A stretch of 36,763 nucleotides of DNA, taken from an uncultured Lentisphaerota bacterium. Lineage in GTDB: Bacteria; Verrucomicrobiota; Kiritimatiellia; RFP12; UBA1067. The stretch's first letter is position 1; each line of letters starts with the position of its first letter. This document shows positions 16,330-24,616 of this stretch, piece by piece. Location: assembly GCA_900321255.1 (NCBI GenBank), contig ONVK01000023.1, positions 1 to 36,763 of the forward strand, read 5' to 3'. Below the pieces are notes generated by a model. That model was not told the origin of the DNA and made no database searches. It was given only the letters and a program-made list of their open reading frames with translations. A program made the translations under genes and the position numbers.

Positions 16330-17459
16330 TTGAGCGTCCTCCACCTTATGATTCCCCAAAGCAGCGAATGGTATGTGCAGACGGGATTGGACTCGCTCTC
16401 GTAGAGCGTCCAGAACTTCGACCAGTTGCGGTCTACAGCAGGAACCCAACGTATCGGGAAGAGCGAGAGGAACCTGGAACGCGTGACGTCGTCTTTCGTC
16501 TCGGACTCCCAGAAAGGCCACAGGCGGAAGTACCCGCCGTCCTTCCTGCTCGTCCAGAACGGGAACACGCGCGTCTCGTCGTCGTAGAGCTCGACGAGCT
16601 TCCAGCCGAAGCGCGTCACAGACCCCGCGCCGTCGCCTTTGGAGTACGTCCGCCAGTCGACGCGCTCGTATAGCGGCCATATCGAAAGCCGCTCCCTGCG
16701 GGCGTTCGACTCCCACTCGAAGATCGGCCAGGGACAGCGCAGGCGCATCTCGGGAGCGGAATTCATGTGGGCCGACCAGGATTTCGAATAGGTCTCGGTC
16801 CACGAGAAGAACGGCGGGAGGAAAAGGTCCTGCCTCTCGCGCTCGCGGCGAACCTGGCCGTATAGAGGCCAGAACATCCACGAACTTCCAGCCCCGCCCG
16901 TGTCGCGGTCCTCGCGGTAGTTCGCCCAGGTCACTATCGGCCACAATGCGTACTGGTGGTCGCTCTCGCGCTGGTGGTTTATTCCGTAGAAAGGCCAGAA
17001 GCTCCATGCGCCGTCGTCGCGCCAGCTGAAGAACGGGAAGAGCACCGTGTTAGTCGTAAGCCACTTCCCCTCGGAAGGACGCGGCATCCTGTAGCGCGTC
17101 CAGACAGGCCACAGCGCAAAGTCGAGGTCATACATCAAAAGCACATGCGGATGGTGGCCGTAGATCGGGAACAGCCCCCAGTAGTCCTCCGCGGCACCTT
17201 CGCCGCGGGCCGGCTTGTGCCCGCTGAACCATAACGGGAGGAATTCGAACTGCCAGCCGCCGTCGTCCTGCGACTGGTAGTGCATGAGGAAGCAGAACCG
17301 CCACCAGTCGCGGTGGGACGTGAAGACCGGCCAGAGGACGTCATCCGCCTCCCCCTCGCAGGCGTAGAACGGACGAACTGCGTAATAGTCCTCGGCGGGC
17401 CGCTGCTCGTAGAACGGCCCGACCTGGAAGGCGGCGGCAAGAAGAAGGTCAGCGAACAC
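16326..17459 (-). CDS. Protein with repeated WP-aromatic motifs, function unknown
   Basis: Protein of 377 residues, very rich in Trp, Phe and Tyr. Short units of the type LWPVF, LFPIYG, LWPVW, LFPFFSW, FWPFYG, LWPIV, FWPLYG, LFLPPFFSW and IWPLYERVDW recur about every 25-35 residues through its whole length. The N-terminus (MFADLLLAAAFQVGPF) may be a short signal segment. Regular alternation of aromatic strands suggests a beta-rich, perhaps membrane-embedded or outer-membrane protein, but I know of no function. The start is a GTG overlapping the upstream TPR gene by 11 nt, with GGAG 10 nt upstream; it overlaps the next gene by 4 nt, so it sits firmly inside the run. Confidence 0.8.
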   Translation of the reverse strand: MFADLLLAAAFQVGPFYEQRPAEDYYAVRPFYACEGEADDVLWPVFTSHRDWWRFCFLMHYQSQDDGGWQFEFLPLWFSGHKPARGEGAAEDYWGLFPIYGHHPHVLLMYDLDFALWPVWTRYRMPRPSEGKWLTTNTVLFPFFSWRDDGAWSFWPFYGINHQRESDHQYALWPIVTWANYREDRDTGGAGSSWMFWPLYGQVRRERERQDLFLPPFFSWTETYSKSWSAHMNSAPEMRLRCPWPIFEWESNARRERLSIWPLYERVDWRTYSKGDGAGSVTRFGWKLVELYDDETRVFPFWTSRKDGGYFRLWPFWESETKDDVTRSRFLSLFPIRWVPAVDRNWSKFWTLYESESNPVCTYHSLLWGIIRWRTLK

Positions 17460-20400
17460 TCTTGCTGAGCTCCTCGAATTCGCCGCGCTCGAAGTCGGAC
17501 AGCTCCTTCACGCGGCCCTTGACCTTGCGGAGCGTCATGTTCGCGCGCTGGCGGTCGCCCTTCGCGATCTGAACGCGGGCGAGCGAGACGAGCATGCGCA
17601 CGTCGGCCTCTTTACCCGACTCGGACTTGGAAAGTTCGCACGCCTTGACGATGCACTGCTCCGCCTCGTTGAGGTCTCCGTTCGCGTCGAGCAGAATCGC
17701 CCCGAGCGTCTCCCACGCGACATAGAGCTCGGGAGCGGTGCGCACGGCGAGTCGGGCATAGCGCTCGGCCTCCTCGAAGCGCTTCGTGCGCCTCAGGACC
17801 TCGGCGAGGTCGTTCTGCGCGAGCACGACGGGGCGCGTCGTCTCGCAGGCCCTCCTGAGGTACATCTCCGCCTCCTCGTTCTTGCCCTTCTGGAGCGCAA
17901 GCGAGCCCATGACGTAGTTTGCGAGAGGCGCCTTGCGGTTGCGCCTCAGCACTTCCTTGGCGTGATACTCGGCGTCAACCGTGTCGTTGAGGGAGATGTC
18001 GAGACCGAGCACGATGTCCTGCGTCGCCTGGACGTCGGGCCTCGACTTGATCGCCGCGGCAAACATGTCGCGCGCGGCCTTGCGCTTCTCGTTGCCCTGG
18101 CGCAGCATCAGGAACGCGCGAGTGGACTGGATGTTGTAGTCGTTCGCGTCCTTCGCGTTCTTCTCCATCTCCGGGAGGATGACGTTCTCGACGCTCTTGA
18201 GGAGCGCCGCCTTTTCGGCGGGATCCTTCGACGTGTCGAACTGCTGCATGGCGACGGCGGCGAGGAGCGACCACGCCTGGAGGTTCGCGGGATCGAGGTC
18301 GGTCGCCCTCGTGAGCAACGCCTTCGCCTCGCCGAACTCGTTCTTCATGAAGTGGAGCATCGCCACCTCGACTGCCACGCGCGGATCGTCCTGCGCCGCC
18401 TTCGTGGCGCGCTCCAAGTACTCGATCGCCCGCGCGCTGTTCCCCTCGAGGAGCTCGAGGCGCATAAGGCCGACGAGCGCATCGTGGTTCTCGGCGTCCC
18501 TGGAAAGGACCTCTTCGTAGGTCGCCCTCGACTTCTTCACGTCGCTGTCGCTCGCGTAGAGCGCGGCCATCATGTTGAGAAGGCTCGAGCGGCGCTCGGT
18601 CGGGACGAAGTCTATGGCGCGGCGTATCTGGTTGAGCGCCTCGCCCGGGCGGCCCGACTTCGCCCACGAATAGCCGAGGCGGACGAATATCTCGGGGTTC
18701 CTTATGTAGCCGTATACGTTGGCGAGCTTCCACAGGACATAGCGGCGGGACTTGTCTTCGACGATCGCCTTAAACGCCTTCTCGATGTCGTGCTTCCTGC
18801 GCTCGGCCTTCGGGTGGCCGGCACGCGCCATCTCGAACTCGTTGAAGAGCGCGCAGACGTTGTCGCTGTCGATGGAGTTCAGGACAAGCTCGTACATCTC
18901 GAACGCACCGTCATCGTCACCTGCGTCCTGAAGCCACACGCCGCGGTCGTTCGCGACGAGGCCGACGTGCCGGCGCAGCCTGAGGCGCGCCATCTCGATC
19001 GGGTCGCTCTCCTTCCAGAGCCGGTAGCTGCCCCAGTTCTTCACGCCCTTCGGGGGCGCAAGGACCTTGTCGAAATCGTTCCACGCGCTCCAGTCGGGCT
19101 TGCGCTCCGGATCGGCGCCGAAGAAGAGGAATTCCGGAACCGCCTTTATCCCGGCTGCGTACCAGAGGTCGGGGGCCCCGAATATGGCGGCCTTCTTCGC
19201 GATGTCGGGATCGGCCGCGAACCAGTCCTGGACGAACGCGAGGACGCCGAGGGAAAGCGATATCGAAAGCTCCTTGTTCTTCTCTCCGCCGACGCCCTTC
19301 TCCTCGACGAGCTTCGAGAGCTCACCGAGATAGCGCTCGTCGAGATCGCGCTGGAGGCAGACGAGATTGAGCTCGCGGCCGGCCTTGGCCGCGGCGAGCC
19401 TGAGGTGGTCGTCGAGAAGCCCGTCGGTGATGAACCAAGTGCGGTCGCCGAGATCGGCGATCAGCTTCTCCGCCGTGCGGTCGGCGAAATCGCCGCGCGA
19501 GCGGTCGAACGAGAAGAGGTTCAGGAGGACGGTGATGACCATCACGAGGGAGAGGACGGGCAGGACGGCGAGGGCGAGCGTGCGACCCTTCATCGCCACC
19601 GGCTCGGCGTCAAGCGACTCGTTCTTGCGGACCTTAGCGACGGCGAGAAGCCACCAGTAAGTCACGAGATAGGCGACAGTGAACGCGGCAAACGCGCACG
19701 GCACAACCGGGAGAAGCCCATAGGGGCGCATGAGCGGCGACGGCGCGAGTGGCGTCGAGACGGCGAGGATCGCCACGAAGCTCATGGCGACGTGGTATAT
19801 CCACTGCGAAAGGCCGCTCTCGCGGTTGTACGCGACATAGCTCGAGAAGAGCGCGACGAGGAACGGCAGCACGGCGAACGCGCCGACGAGGAACCAGCCG
19901 TCGACGGTAAGCCACGTCTTCGCCTCGCTCCAGTGGGTGCGCATGTGCTCTGTGAAGTCGCCCGATGCGCCGGGGGCGTAGACAAAGAGAGTGACGATCG
20001 CGACGAGCAGGAATATGAACGCCGCGCCGTAGGGCTTGCCGCCGCGCTTCCCGGAGACAGCCCACACGCAGCAGAAATACACAGGCGCGAGCAGGCCGAA
20101 CAGCGGCGAATCGGCGAACCCGAGGCCGGCGAAGACGCCGATGAGGAGAAGACAGATCCAGCCCGTGCGCCTGCCGGCGCGTGCGTAGGGAATCAGGAGC
20201 GACGCCGTGACAAGCGCCCATGCCGCGTCGAACGAGAACGAGCTCAAGTGGGTGAACGACTGGTGGACAGCCGGGGTCGCCATGAATACGACCGCAGCGA
20301 CAATGCCAGCCATGCGCGCTGTCCCGTCGGCGTACTGCAGGAGCATTTCGCCGCCGATCCGCTCCCGCACGAAGAACGAGGTCAGGTGGTACATGGCGAG

Positions 20401-20652
20401 AACCGACACGATTCCGCACAGCGGGCCGAGGATGTTGGAGCACCCGAACAGCCGCGCAAACGACGCCATGAGCGGATGGGTGTTCACCGCGGCCGAGTCA
20501 AGCCCCTTCCACAGCGTCATCAGATGCGCGCCCTCGCCGGGATAGGCGCACGACGCCATTGTGCAGAAGTAGAGAACCGCAGCTACGCCGCCAAGCGCAA
20601 GCGCGATCAACCAGTCAATTCTGCGAGTGTCGGCATTCTTGAATCCTGCCAT
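17449..20652 (-). CDS. DUF2723-type polytopic membrane protein with TPR domain
   Basis: Protein of 1067 residues. Residues 1-400 have about ten hydrophobic segments, starting WLIALALGGVAAVLYFC, and an early loop (CAYPGEGAHLMTLWKGLDS...NTHPLM) like the first loop of DUF2723/GT-C proteins, which are thought to act as membrane glycosyltransferases. From about 560 to the end there are many TPR-like helical pairs, e.g. GRPGEALNQIRRAIDFVP, AENHDALVGLMRLELLEG and EEAEMYLRRACETTRP. GGAGAGG lies about 10 nt before the ATG. Together with the lipid phosphoribosyltransferase it suggests sugar transfer at the membrane, an inference. First gene of the overlapping run. Confidence 0.85.
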   Translation of the reverse strand: MAGFKNADTRRIDWLIALALGGVAAVLYFCTMASCAYPGEGAHLMTLWKGLDSAAVNTHPLMASFARLFGCSNILGPLCGIVSVLAMYHLTSFFVRERIGGEMLLQYADGTARMAGIVAAVVFMATPAVHQSFTHLSSFSFDAAWALVTASLLIPYARAGRRTGWICLLLIGVFAGLGFADSPLFGLLAPVYFCCVWAVSGKRGGKPYGAAFIFLLVAIVTLFVYAPGASGDFTEHMRTHWSEAKTWLTVDGWFLVGAFAVLPFLVALFSSYVAYNRESGLSQWIYHVAMSFVAILAVSTPLAPSPLMRPYGLLPVVPCAFAAFTVAYLVTYWWLLAVAKVRKNESLDAEPVAMKGRTLALAVLPVLSLVMVITVLLNLFSFDRSRGDFADRTAEKLIADLGDRTWFITDGLLDDHLRLAAAKAGRELNLVCLQRDLDERYLGELSKLVEEKGVGGEKNKELSISLSLGVLAFVQDWFAADPDIAKKAAIFGAPDLWYAAGIKAVPEFLFFGADPERKPDWSAWNDFDKVLAPPKGVKNWGSYRLWKESDPIEMARLRLRRHVGLVANDRGVWLQDAGDDDGAFEMYELVLNSIDSDNVCALFNEFEMARAGHPKAERRKHDIEKAFKAIVEDKSRRYVLWKLANVYGYIRNPEIFVRLGYSWAKSGRPGEALNQIRRAIDFVPTERRSSLLNMMAALYASDSDVKKSRATYEEVLSRDAENHDALVGLMRLELLEGNSARAIEYLERATKAAQDDPRVAVEVAMLHFMKNEFGEAKALLTRATDLDPANLQAWSLLAAVAMQQFDTSKDPAEKAALLKSVENVILPEMEKNAKDANDYNIQSTRAFLMLRQGNEKRKAARDMFAAAIKSRPDVQATQDIVLGLDISLNDTVDAEYHAKEVLRRNRKAPLANYVMGSLALQKGKNEEAEMYLRRACETTRPVVLAQNDLAEVLRRTKRFEEAERYARLAVRTAPELYVAWETLGAILLDANGDLNEAEQCIVKACELSKSESGKEADVRMLVSLARVQIAKGDRQRANMTLRKVKGRVKELSDFERGEFEELSKSVR

Positions 20653-20677
20653 AGGGCGAATCCTCTCCGTTCTTCTT

Positions 20678-20715
20678 GACTTTAGACTTTAGACAACAGA
20701 CTTCAAACCTTGAAC
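20678..20715. repeat. GACTTTA-type tandem repeat in the gap before the TPR gene
   Basis: GACTTTAGACTTTAGAC followed by degenerate units (AACAGACTTCAAACC). It fills most of the 72-nt gap between the metY stop and the DUF2723/TPR start. Confidence 0.7.
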
Positions 20716-20724
20716 TTTTTTACC

Positions 20725-21999
20725 TCACACCTTCGCCAGCGCCTGCTTGAGGTCGGCGATGAGGTCGTCCGGATCCTCGAGGCCCACCGAGAGGCGAATC
20801 AGGTCCGGCGGGATGCCTGCCGCCTTGAGCTGCGCGTCCGTAAGCTGGCGGTGCGTATGCGACGCCGGGTGCAGGACGCAGCTCCAGGCGTCCGCGACGT
20901 GCGTCACGATGCCGATGAGCTTCAGAGAATCCATGAACTTGATCGACGCCTTGCGGCCGCCCTTGATGCCGAACGTCATCACGCCGCACGGCGAGTTGCC
21001 GCTGAACTGCTTCTTGACGAGCTTGTGGTACTTCGAGCCGGGGAGCCCGGCGAAGTTGACCCACGCGACCTTCTTCTGGGTCTTGAGCCACTTGGCGACC
21101 TTGAGCGCGCTCTCCGCGTGGCGGCGGATCCTGAGGTGCAGAGACTCGAGGCCGAGGTTAAGGAGAAACGCATTGAAAGGCGAGGGGATCGAGCCGAAGT
21201 CGCGCATAAGGTGCGCGGTGCACTTCACGATGTAGGCCATCTTGCCGAACGCCTTCACATAGCTGAGGCCGTGGTACGAGGCGTCGGGCTCGACGAGGCC
21301 GGGGAACTTGTCGGCGTGCTTCGACCAGTCGAAGTTGCCGGAGTCGACGATGCAGCCGCCGACCTGGCTGGAGTGGCCGTCCATGTACTTCGTCGTCGCG
21401 TGGGTGACGATGTCGCAGCCGAACTCGAACGGACGGCAGAGGATCGGCGTCGGGAAAGTGTTGTCGACGATAAGCGGCACGCCGTTCTTGTGCGCGACCT
21501 TCGCGAACTTCGCGATGTCGAGTACGCAGCCCGAGGGGTTCGCGACCGTCTCGCCGAAGACGCACTTAGTGTTCGGGCGGAAGGCCTTCTGTATCTCCGC
21601 GGGCGTCGCATCCGGGTCGACGAACGTGAATTCGATGCCGAGCTTCTTGAGGGAGACGGCGAAGAGGTTGAACGTGCCGCCGTAGATCTGGGCGGACGAG
21701 ACGACATGGTCGCCGGCATTGCAGAGATTGAGGACGGCGAACGTAGAGGCCGCCTGGCCGGAGCTCGTGAGAATAGCCGCGACGCCGCCTTCGAGGGCCG
21801 CGATCTTCTTCGCGACCGCGTCGTTCGTCGGGTTCGCGAGGCGAGTGTAGAAATATCCTGGCGCCTTGAGGTCGAAGAGGTCGGCCATGTGCTGCGTCGT
21901 GTCGTACTTGAACGTCGTCGATGAATACACGGGAAGCTGGCGCGGCTCCCCGCACTTCGGGTACCACCCGCCCTGAACGCATAGTGTGTCAATCTTCAC
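20725..21999 (-). CDS. metY: O-acetylhomoserine aminocarboxypropyltransferase (sulfhydrylase)
   Basis: Protein of 424 residues, the normal length for this PLP enzyme, which makes homocysteine (or cysteine) from O-acetyl-L-homoserine and sulfide. The PLP lysine is Lys204 in THATTKYMDGHS. Other family blocks are YSSTTFKYDTTQHMADLF, YFYTRLANPTND, LTSSGQAA, YGGTFNLF and VDNTFPTP. The start is a GTG with AAAGGA 8 nt upstream; a TATAAT with a TG extension lies at 22029-22034. It is not overlapped by its neighbours, so it looks like a single transcription unit for methionine synthesis. Homologous cystathionine gamma-synthase is less likely given the length and motifs. Confidence 0.95.
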   Translation of the reverse strand: MKIDTLCVQGGWYPKCGEPRQLPVYSSTTFKYDTTQHMADLFDLKAPGYFYTRLANPTNDAVAKKIAALEGGVAAILTSSGQAASTFAVLNLCNAGDHVVSSAQIYGGTFNLFAVSLKKLGIEFTFVDPDATPAEIQKAFRPNTKCVFGETVANPSGCVLDIAKFAKVAHKNGVPLIVDNTFPTPILCRPFEFGCDIVTHATTKYMDGHSSQVGGCIVDSGNFDWSKHADKFPGLVEPDASYHGLSYVKAFGKMAYIVKCTAHLMRDFGSIPSPFNAFLLNLGLESLHLRIRRHAESALKVAKWLKTQKKVAWVNFAGLPGSKYHKLVKKQFSGNSPCGVMTFGIKGGRKASIKFMDSLKLIGIVTHVADAWSCVLHPASHTHRQLTDAQLKAAGIPPDLIRLSVGLEDPDDLIADLKQALAKV

Positions 22000-22028
22000 T
22001 TGTCTTGTCCTTTCGGTGTGAAATGCAA

Positions 22029-22037
22029 ATTATACCA
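22029..22037 (-). promoter_or_regulatory. Extended -10 promoter element of metY
   Basis: On the minus strand TGGTATAAT (TATAAT at 22029-22034), a TG-extended -10 box, about 29 nt before the GTG start. No good -35 box. Confidence 0.6.
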
Positions 22038-22062
22038 AAAATACGCCGTCCGTTGTTGGATA

Positions 22063-23202
22063 TTAGAGGCGGCACGCGAAGTCGGCGTAGCCGAAGCGGC
22101 GGACGAGCACTTCAGAGCCGTCGATATGGCGGAGAACTATGTCCGGCAGGTTGAGGCCATTGAACGTGTTGTTCTTGACCATCGTGTAGATCGCCATGTC
22201 GCCAAAGACAACCGTGTCGCCCTCGCACAGCTTGTGCTTGAACGAATAGACGCCTATCTCGTCACCCGCAAGGCACGTCGGCCCGCCGAAACGGTAGGCG
22301 TATGGTCCGCCAGCCCCCTTCTCGGCGCCGACGAGCGGCGGGGTATATGGCATCTCGATGACGTCGGGCATGTGGCAGGCGGCGCTCGTGTCGAGAATCG
22401 CGTTGGAAACGCCGTCCGCGCCCTTCGGCTGTATTTCAAGCACGCGCGATTCGAGCGTCCCGGCGTTGAGCGCAATCGCCTCGCCCGGCTCAAGGTAGAC
22501 CTCAAGATGCGGATGACGCGTGCGGAAGTCATTGAGGAGCGCGACAAGCCCCTCGACGTCGTAGCCCTCGCGCGTGATGTGGTGCCCGCCACCAAAGTTC
22601 ACCCACTTCATCAGCGGGAGAAGTTCGCCGAACTTCTCCTCAAACCCCGCAAGGACCTTTCTGAGCTCATCAAGCCCCTGCTCGCAAAGGCAGTGAAAAT
22701 GCAGACCATCAACCTTTGCGCTCTTTGCGTCCTTTGCGGCCAAGAAAAATCCCGACTCATCCAGCACCGCGCGCGTCGTGCCGAGACGCGACGAGGGGCG
22801 GCACGGATCATACGCGGGCGTCGTTGCGACGGAGACTTCAGGATTGACCCTGAGCCCGGCCGAGACGCCGCGCTTGCGCGCCCTTTCGCCGTAGAGCGCA
22901 ACCTGGCGCGGCGAATTGAAGACGATGTGGTCGACGAGCCCCAAGAGCTCGTCCATCTCCTCGGGAATAAACGCCGGCGCAAAGACGTGCGTCTCGCCGC
23001 CGAAGTTGTCGTGCCCGTGCTTCGCCTCGAAGAGCGAACTCGCCGTAGTGCCGGCGAGATACTCCGCGCAGAGCGGATATACGGCTGTGCACGAAAACGC
23101 CTTCTGCGCAAGGAGTATCTTGACGCCCGTCCTGTCGGAGACTCCCTTGAGGACCTCCAGGTTGCGCTTCAGCGCCGACTCGTCGATGATGTATCTCGGC
23201 AT
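22063..23202 (-). CDS. nspC: Carboxynorspermidine/carboxyspermidine decarboxylase
   Basis: Protein of 379 residues of the fold-III PLP decarboxylases (alanine-racemase fold), which releases CO2 from carboxy(nor)spermidine to give (nor)spermidine. The PLP lysine is Lys34 in LAQKAFS; further blocks are SRLGTTRAVL, LHFHCLCEQG, VNFGGGHHIT, LEPGEAIALN and SAACHMPDVIEMP. The start overlaps the dehydrogenase stop as TGATG, with AAGG 7 nt upstream, so the two are coupled. A short insertion AAKDAKSAKVDG (22712-22738) comes from CTTTGCG repeats. Together with the next gene it makes the alternative polyamine pathway used by many gut bacteria. Confidence 0.96.
   Translation of the reverse strand: MPRYIIDESALKRNLEVLKGVSDRTGVKILLAQKAFSCTAVYPLCAEYLAGTTASSLFEAKHGHDNFGGETHVFAPAFIPEEMDELLGLVDHIVFNSPRQVALYGERARKRGVSAGLRVNPEVSVATTPAYDPCRPSSRLGTTRAVLDESGFFLAAKDAKSAKVDGLHFHCLCEQGLDELRKVLAGFEEKFGELLPLMKWVNFGGGHHITREGYDVEGLVALLNDFRTRHPHLEVYLEPGEAIALNAGTLESRVLEIQPKGADGVSNAILDTSAACHMPDVIEMPYTPPLVGAEKGAGGPYAYRFGGPTCLAGDEIGVYSFKHKLCEGDTVVFGDMAIYTMVKNNTFNGLNLPDIVLRHIDGSEVLVRRFGYADFACRL
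22712..22738. repeat. CTTTGCG tandem repeat inside nspC
   Basis: Three 8-9-nt units (CCTTTGCG, CTCTTTGCG, TCCTTTGCG) in tandem, read in the nspC frame as AAKDAKSAK. In the other strand it reads CGCAAAGG. Confidence 0.85.
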
Positions 23203-24485
23203 CAGGGAACCTTCACGGGGTCAAACGTCTCCTTCCACGGAAGGCCCTGCTTGTTGAGCTCGGCCATGAACGGATCGGGATCGAACTCCTCGCAAGTGTG
23301 GACGCCCTTGGCCGTCCACTTGCCCTCGAGGAACATCTTGGCGCCGATCATCGCGGGGACACCCGTCGTGTAGCTGATCGCCTGCGAGCCAACCTCGGCG
23401 TAGCACTCCTGGTGGTCGCACACGTTGTACACGTAGTAGTCGACCGGCTTGCCGTCCTTCATTCCGTGGAAGATGCAGCCGATGTTCGTCTTGCCCTTCG
23501 TGCGGGGGCCAAGCGTCGCGGGGTCCGGAAGAAGCGCCTTCAGAAACTCGATCGGAACGATCTTCTGGCCCTTGAAGTCAATCGGGTCGATGCGCGTCAT
23601 CCCGACGTTCTCAAGACACTTCAAATGCGTCAGGTAGCTCTGCCCGAAAGTCATGAAGAAGCGGATTCGCTTGATGCCCTTCAGGTTGCAGCCAAGCGAC
23701 TCAAGCTCCTCGTGGTGGAGAAGGTACATATCCTTCTTTCCGACCTGGTCGAAGTCATATTCGCGCTTGATTGCCATCGGCGCGGTCTCGACCCAGTATC
23801 CCTTGTCGAACGCCTTCTTGTTCTCAACCGCGACTTCGGGCTTGTCGTCCTTCGGATCCGCGACCCAGTAGCTGCCCTTCGCCGCCACCTCGCGGATGTT
23901 GATCTCGGGGTTGAAGTTCGTCGCGAAAGGATACCCGTGGTCGCCGCCGTTGCAGTCGAGGATGTCGAGCGTCTCGATTGTGTCGAAATAGTGCTTCTGC
24001 GCATAGGCGGAAAAGACCTGCGTGACGCCGGGGTCGAAGCCGCAGCCGAGGATCGCGGTAAGCCCCGCCTTCTCGAACCTCTCGCGGTACGCCCACTGCC
24101 AGGAGTACTCGAAGTGCGCCTCGTCCGGCGGCTCGTAGTTCGCGGTGTCGAGATAGGACACCCCCGCCTCGAGGCACGCGTCCATGATTGCGAGATCCTG
24201 ATAGGGAAGCGCGATGTTCATGACGAGGTCCGGCTTGAACTCGCGGATCATCGCGACGAGGCGCGGCGTGTCCATCGCGTCGATCTGCGCCGTCGTGATC
24301 TTCGTCGAGACTCCCTTCTCCGCGAACCACGGGCGCTTCTCGACGTCCGCCTTGATCGCGTCGCAGCGCGCCTTCGTGCGCGAGGCGATAAGAAGTTCGC
24401 CGAAGACTTCGGGATTGCGGGCCATCTTTGCGGCCGCCACTCCGGCTACTCCGCCGGCTCCAATGAGCATCACTTTCTTCGCCAT
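23202..24485 (-). CDS. Carboxynorspermidine dehydrogenase (saccharopine dehydrogenase family)
   Basis: Protein of 427 residues of the Lys1/saccharopine reductase family, which condenses a polyamine precursor (putrescine or diaminopropane) with aspartate semialdehyde using NADPH to form carboxy(nor)spermidine. The Rossmann motif is IGAGGVAGVAAAK near residue 8, followed by MNIALPYQDL, YLDTANYEPPDE and ILGCGFDPGVTQ, typical for this branch. The start at 24485 is chosen because GGAAAG precedes it and the dinucleotide motif follows at once; an ATG at 24590 would add a poor-looking tail. It overlaps nspC by one base. The upstream 97-nt stretch to the end of the glycosyltransferase frame shows nothing else. 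Confidence 0.95.
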   Translation of the reverse strand: MAKKVMLIGAGGVAGVAAAKMARNPEVFGELLIASRTKARCDAIKADVEKRPWFAEKGVSTKITTAQIDAMDTPRLVAMIREFKPDLVMNIALPYQDLAIMDACLEAGVSYLDTANYEPPDEAHFEYSWQWAYRERFEKAGLTAILGCGFDPGVTQVFSAYAQKHYFDTIETLDILDCNGGDHGYPFATNFNPEINIREVAAKGSYWVADPKDDKPEVAVENKKAFDKGYWVETAPMAIKREYDFDQVGKKDMYLLHHEELESLGCNLKGIKRIRFFMTFGQSYLTHLKCLENVGMTRIDPIDFKGQKIVPIEFLKALLPDPATLGPRTKGKTNIGCIFHGMKDGKPVDYYVYNVCDHQECYAEVGSQAISYTTGVPAMIGAKMFLEGKWTAKGVHTCEEFDPDPFMAELNKQGLPWKETFDPVKVP

Positions 24486-24616
24486 GTCGCTTTCCTTTCT
24501 TGATGTGTTTCGCCTCTCGTCGATGAGACGCTGAAAATGCCGCAGCTCCGCTTCGCGCGGGCCTCGCCGTTCATACATTCCATCAGCCATAAGGTGATCT
24601 CTCTTCGCTCGGACTT

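Noticed and set aside
17962-20679. A 905-residue open frame on the plus strand
   Set aside because: It is the antisense of the DUF2723/TPR gene, rich in Arg, Glu, Val and Ala, with no motifs; the minus-strand gene has signal, membrane and TPR patterns.
20725-21999. Cystathionine gamma-synthase or gamma-lyase
   Set aside because: The longer length and the YFYTRLANPTND and THATTKYMDGHS blocks fit the O-acetylhomoserine sulfhydrylase branch.
22000-23373. A 457-residue plus-strand frame
   Set aside because: Shadow of nspC; Arg-rich with no motif.
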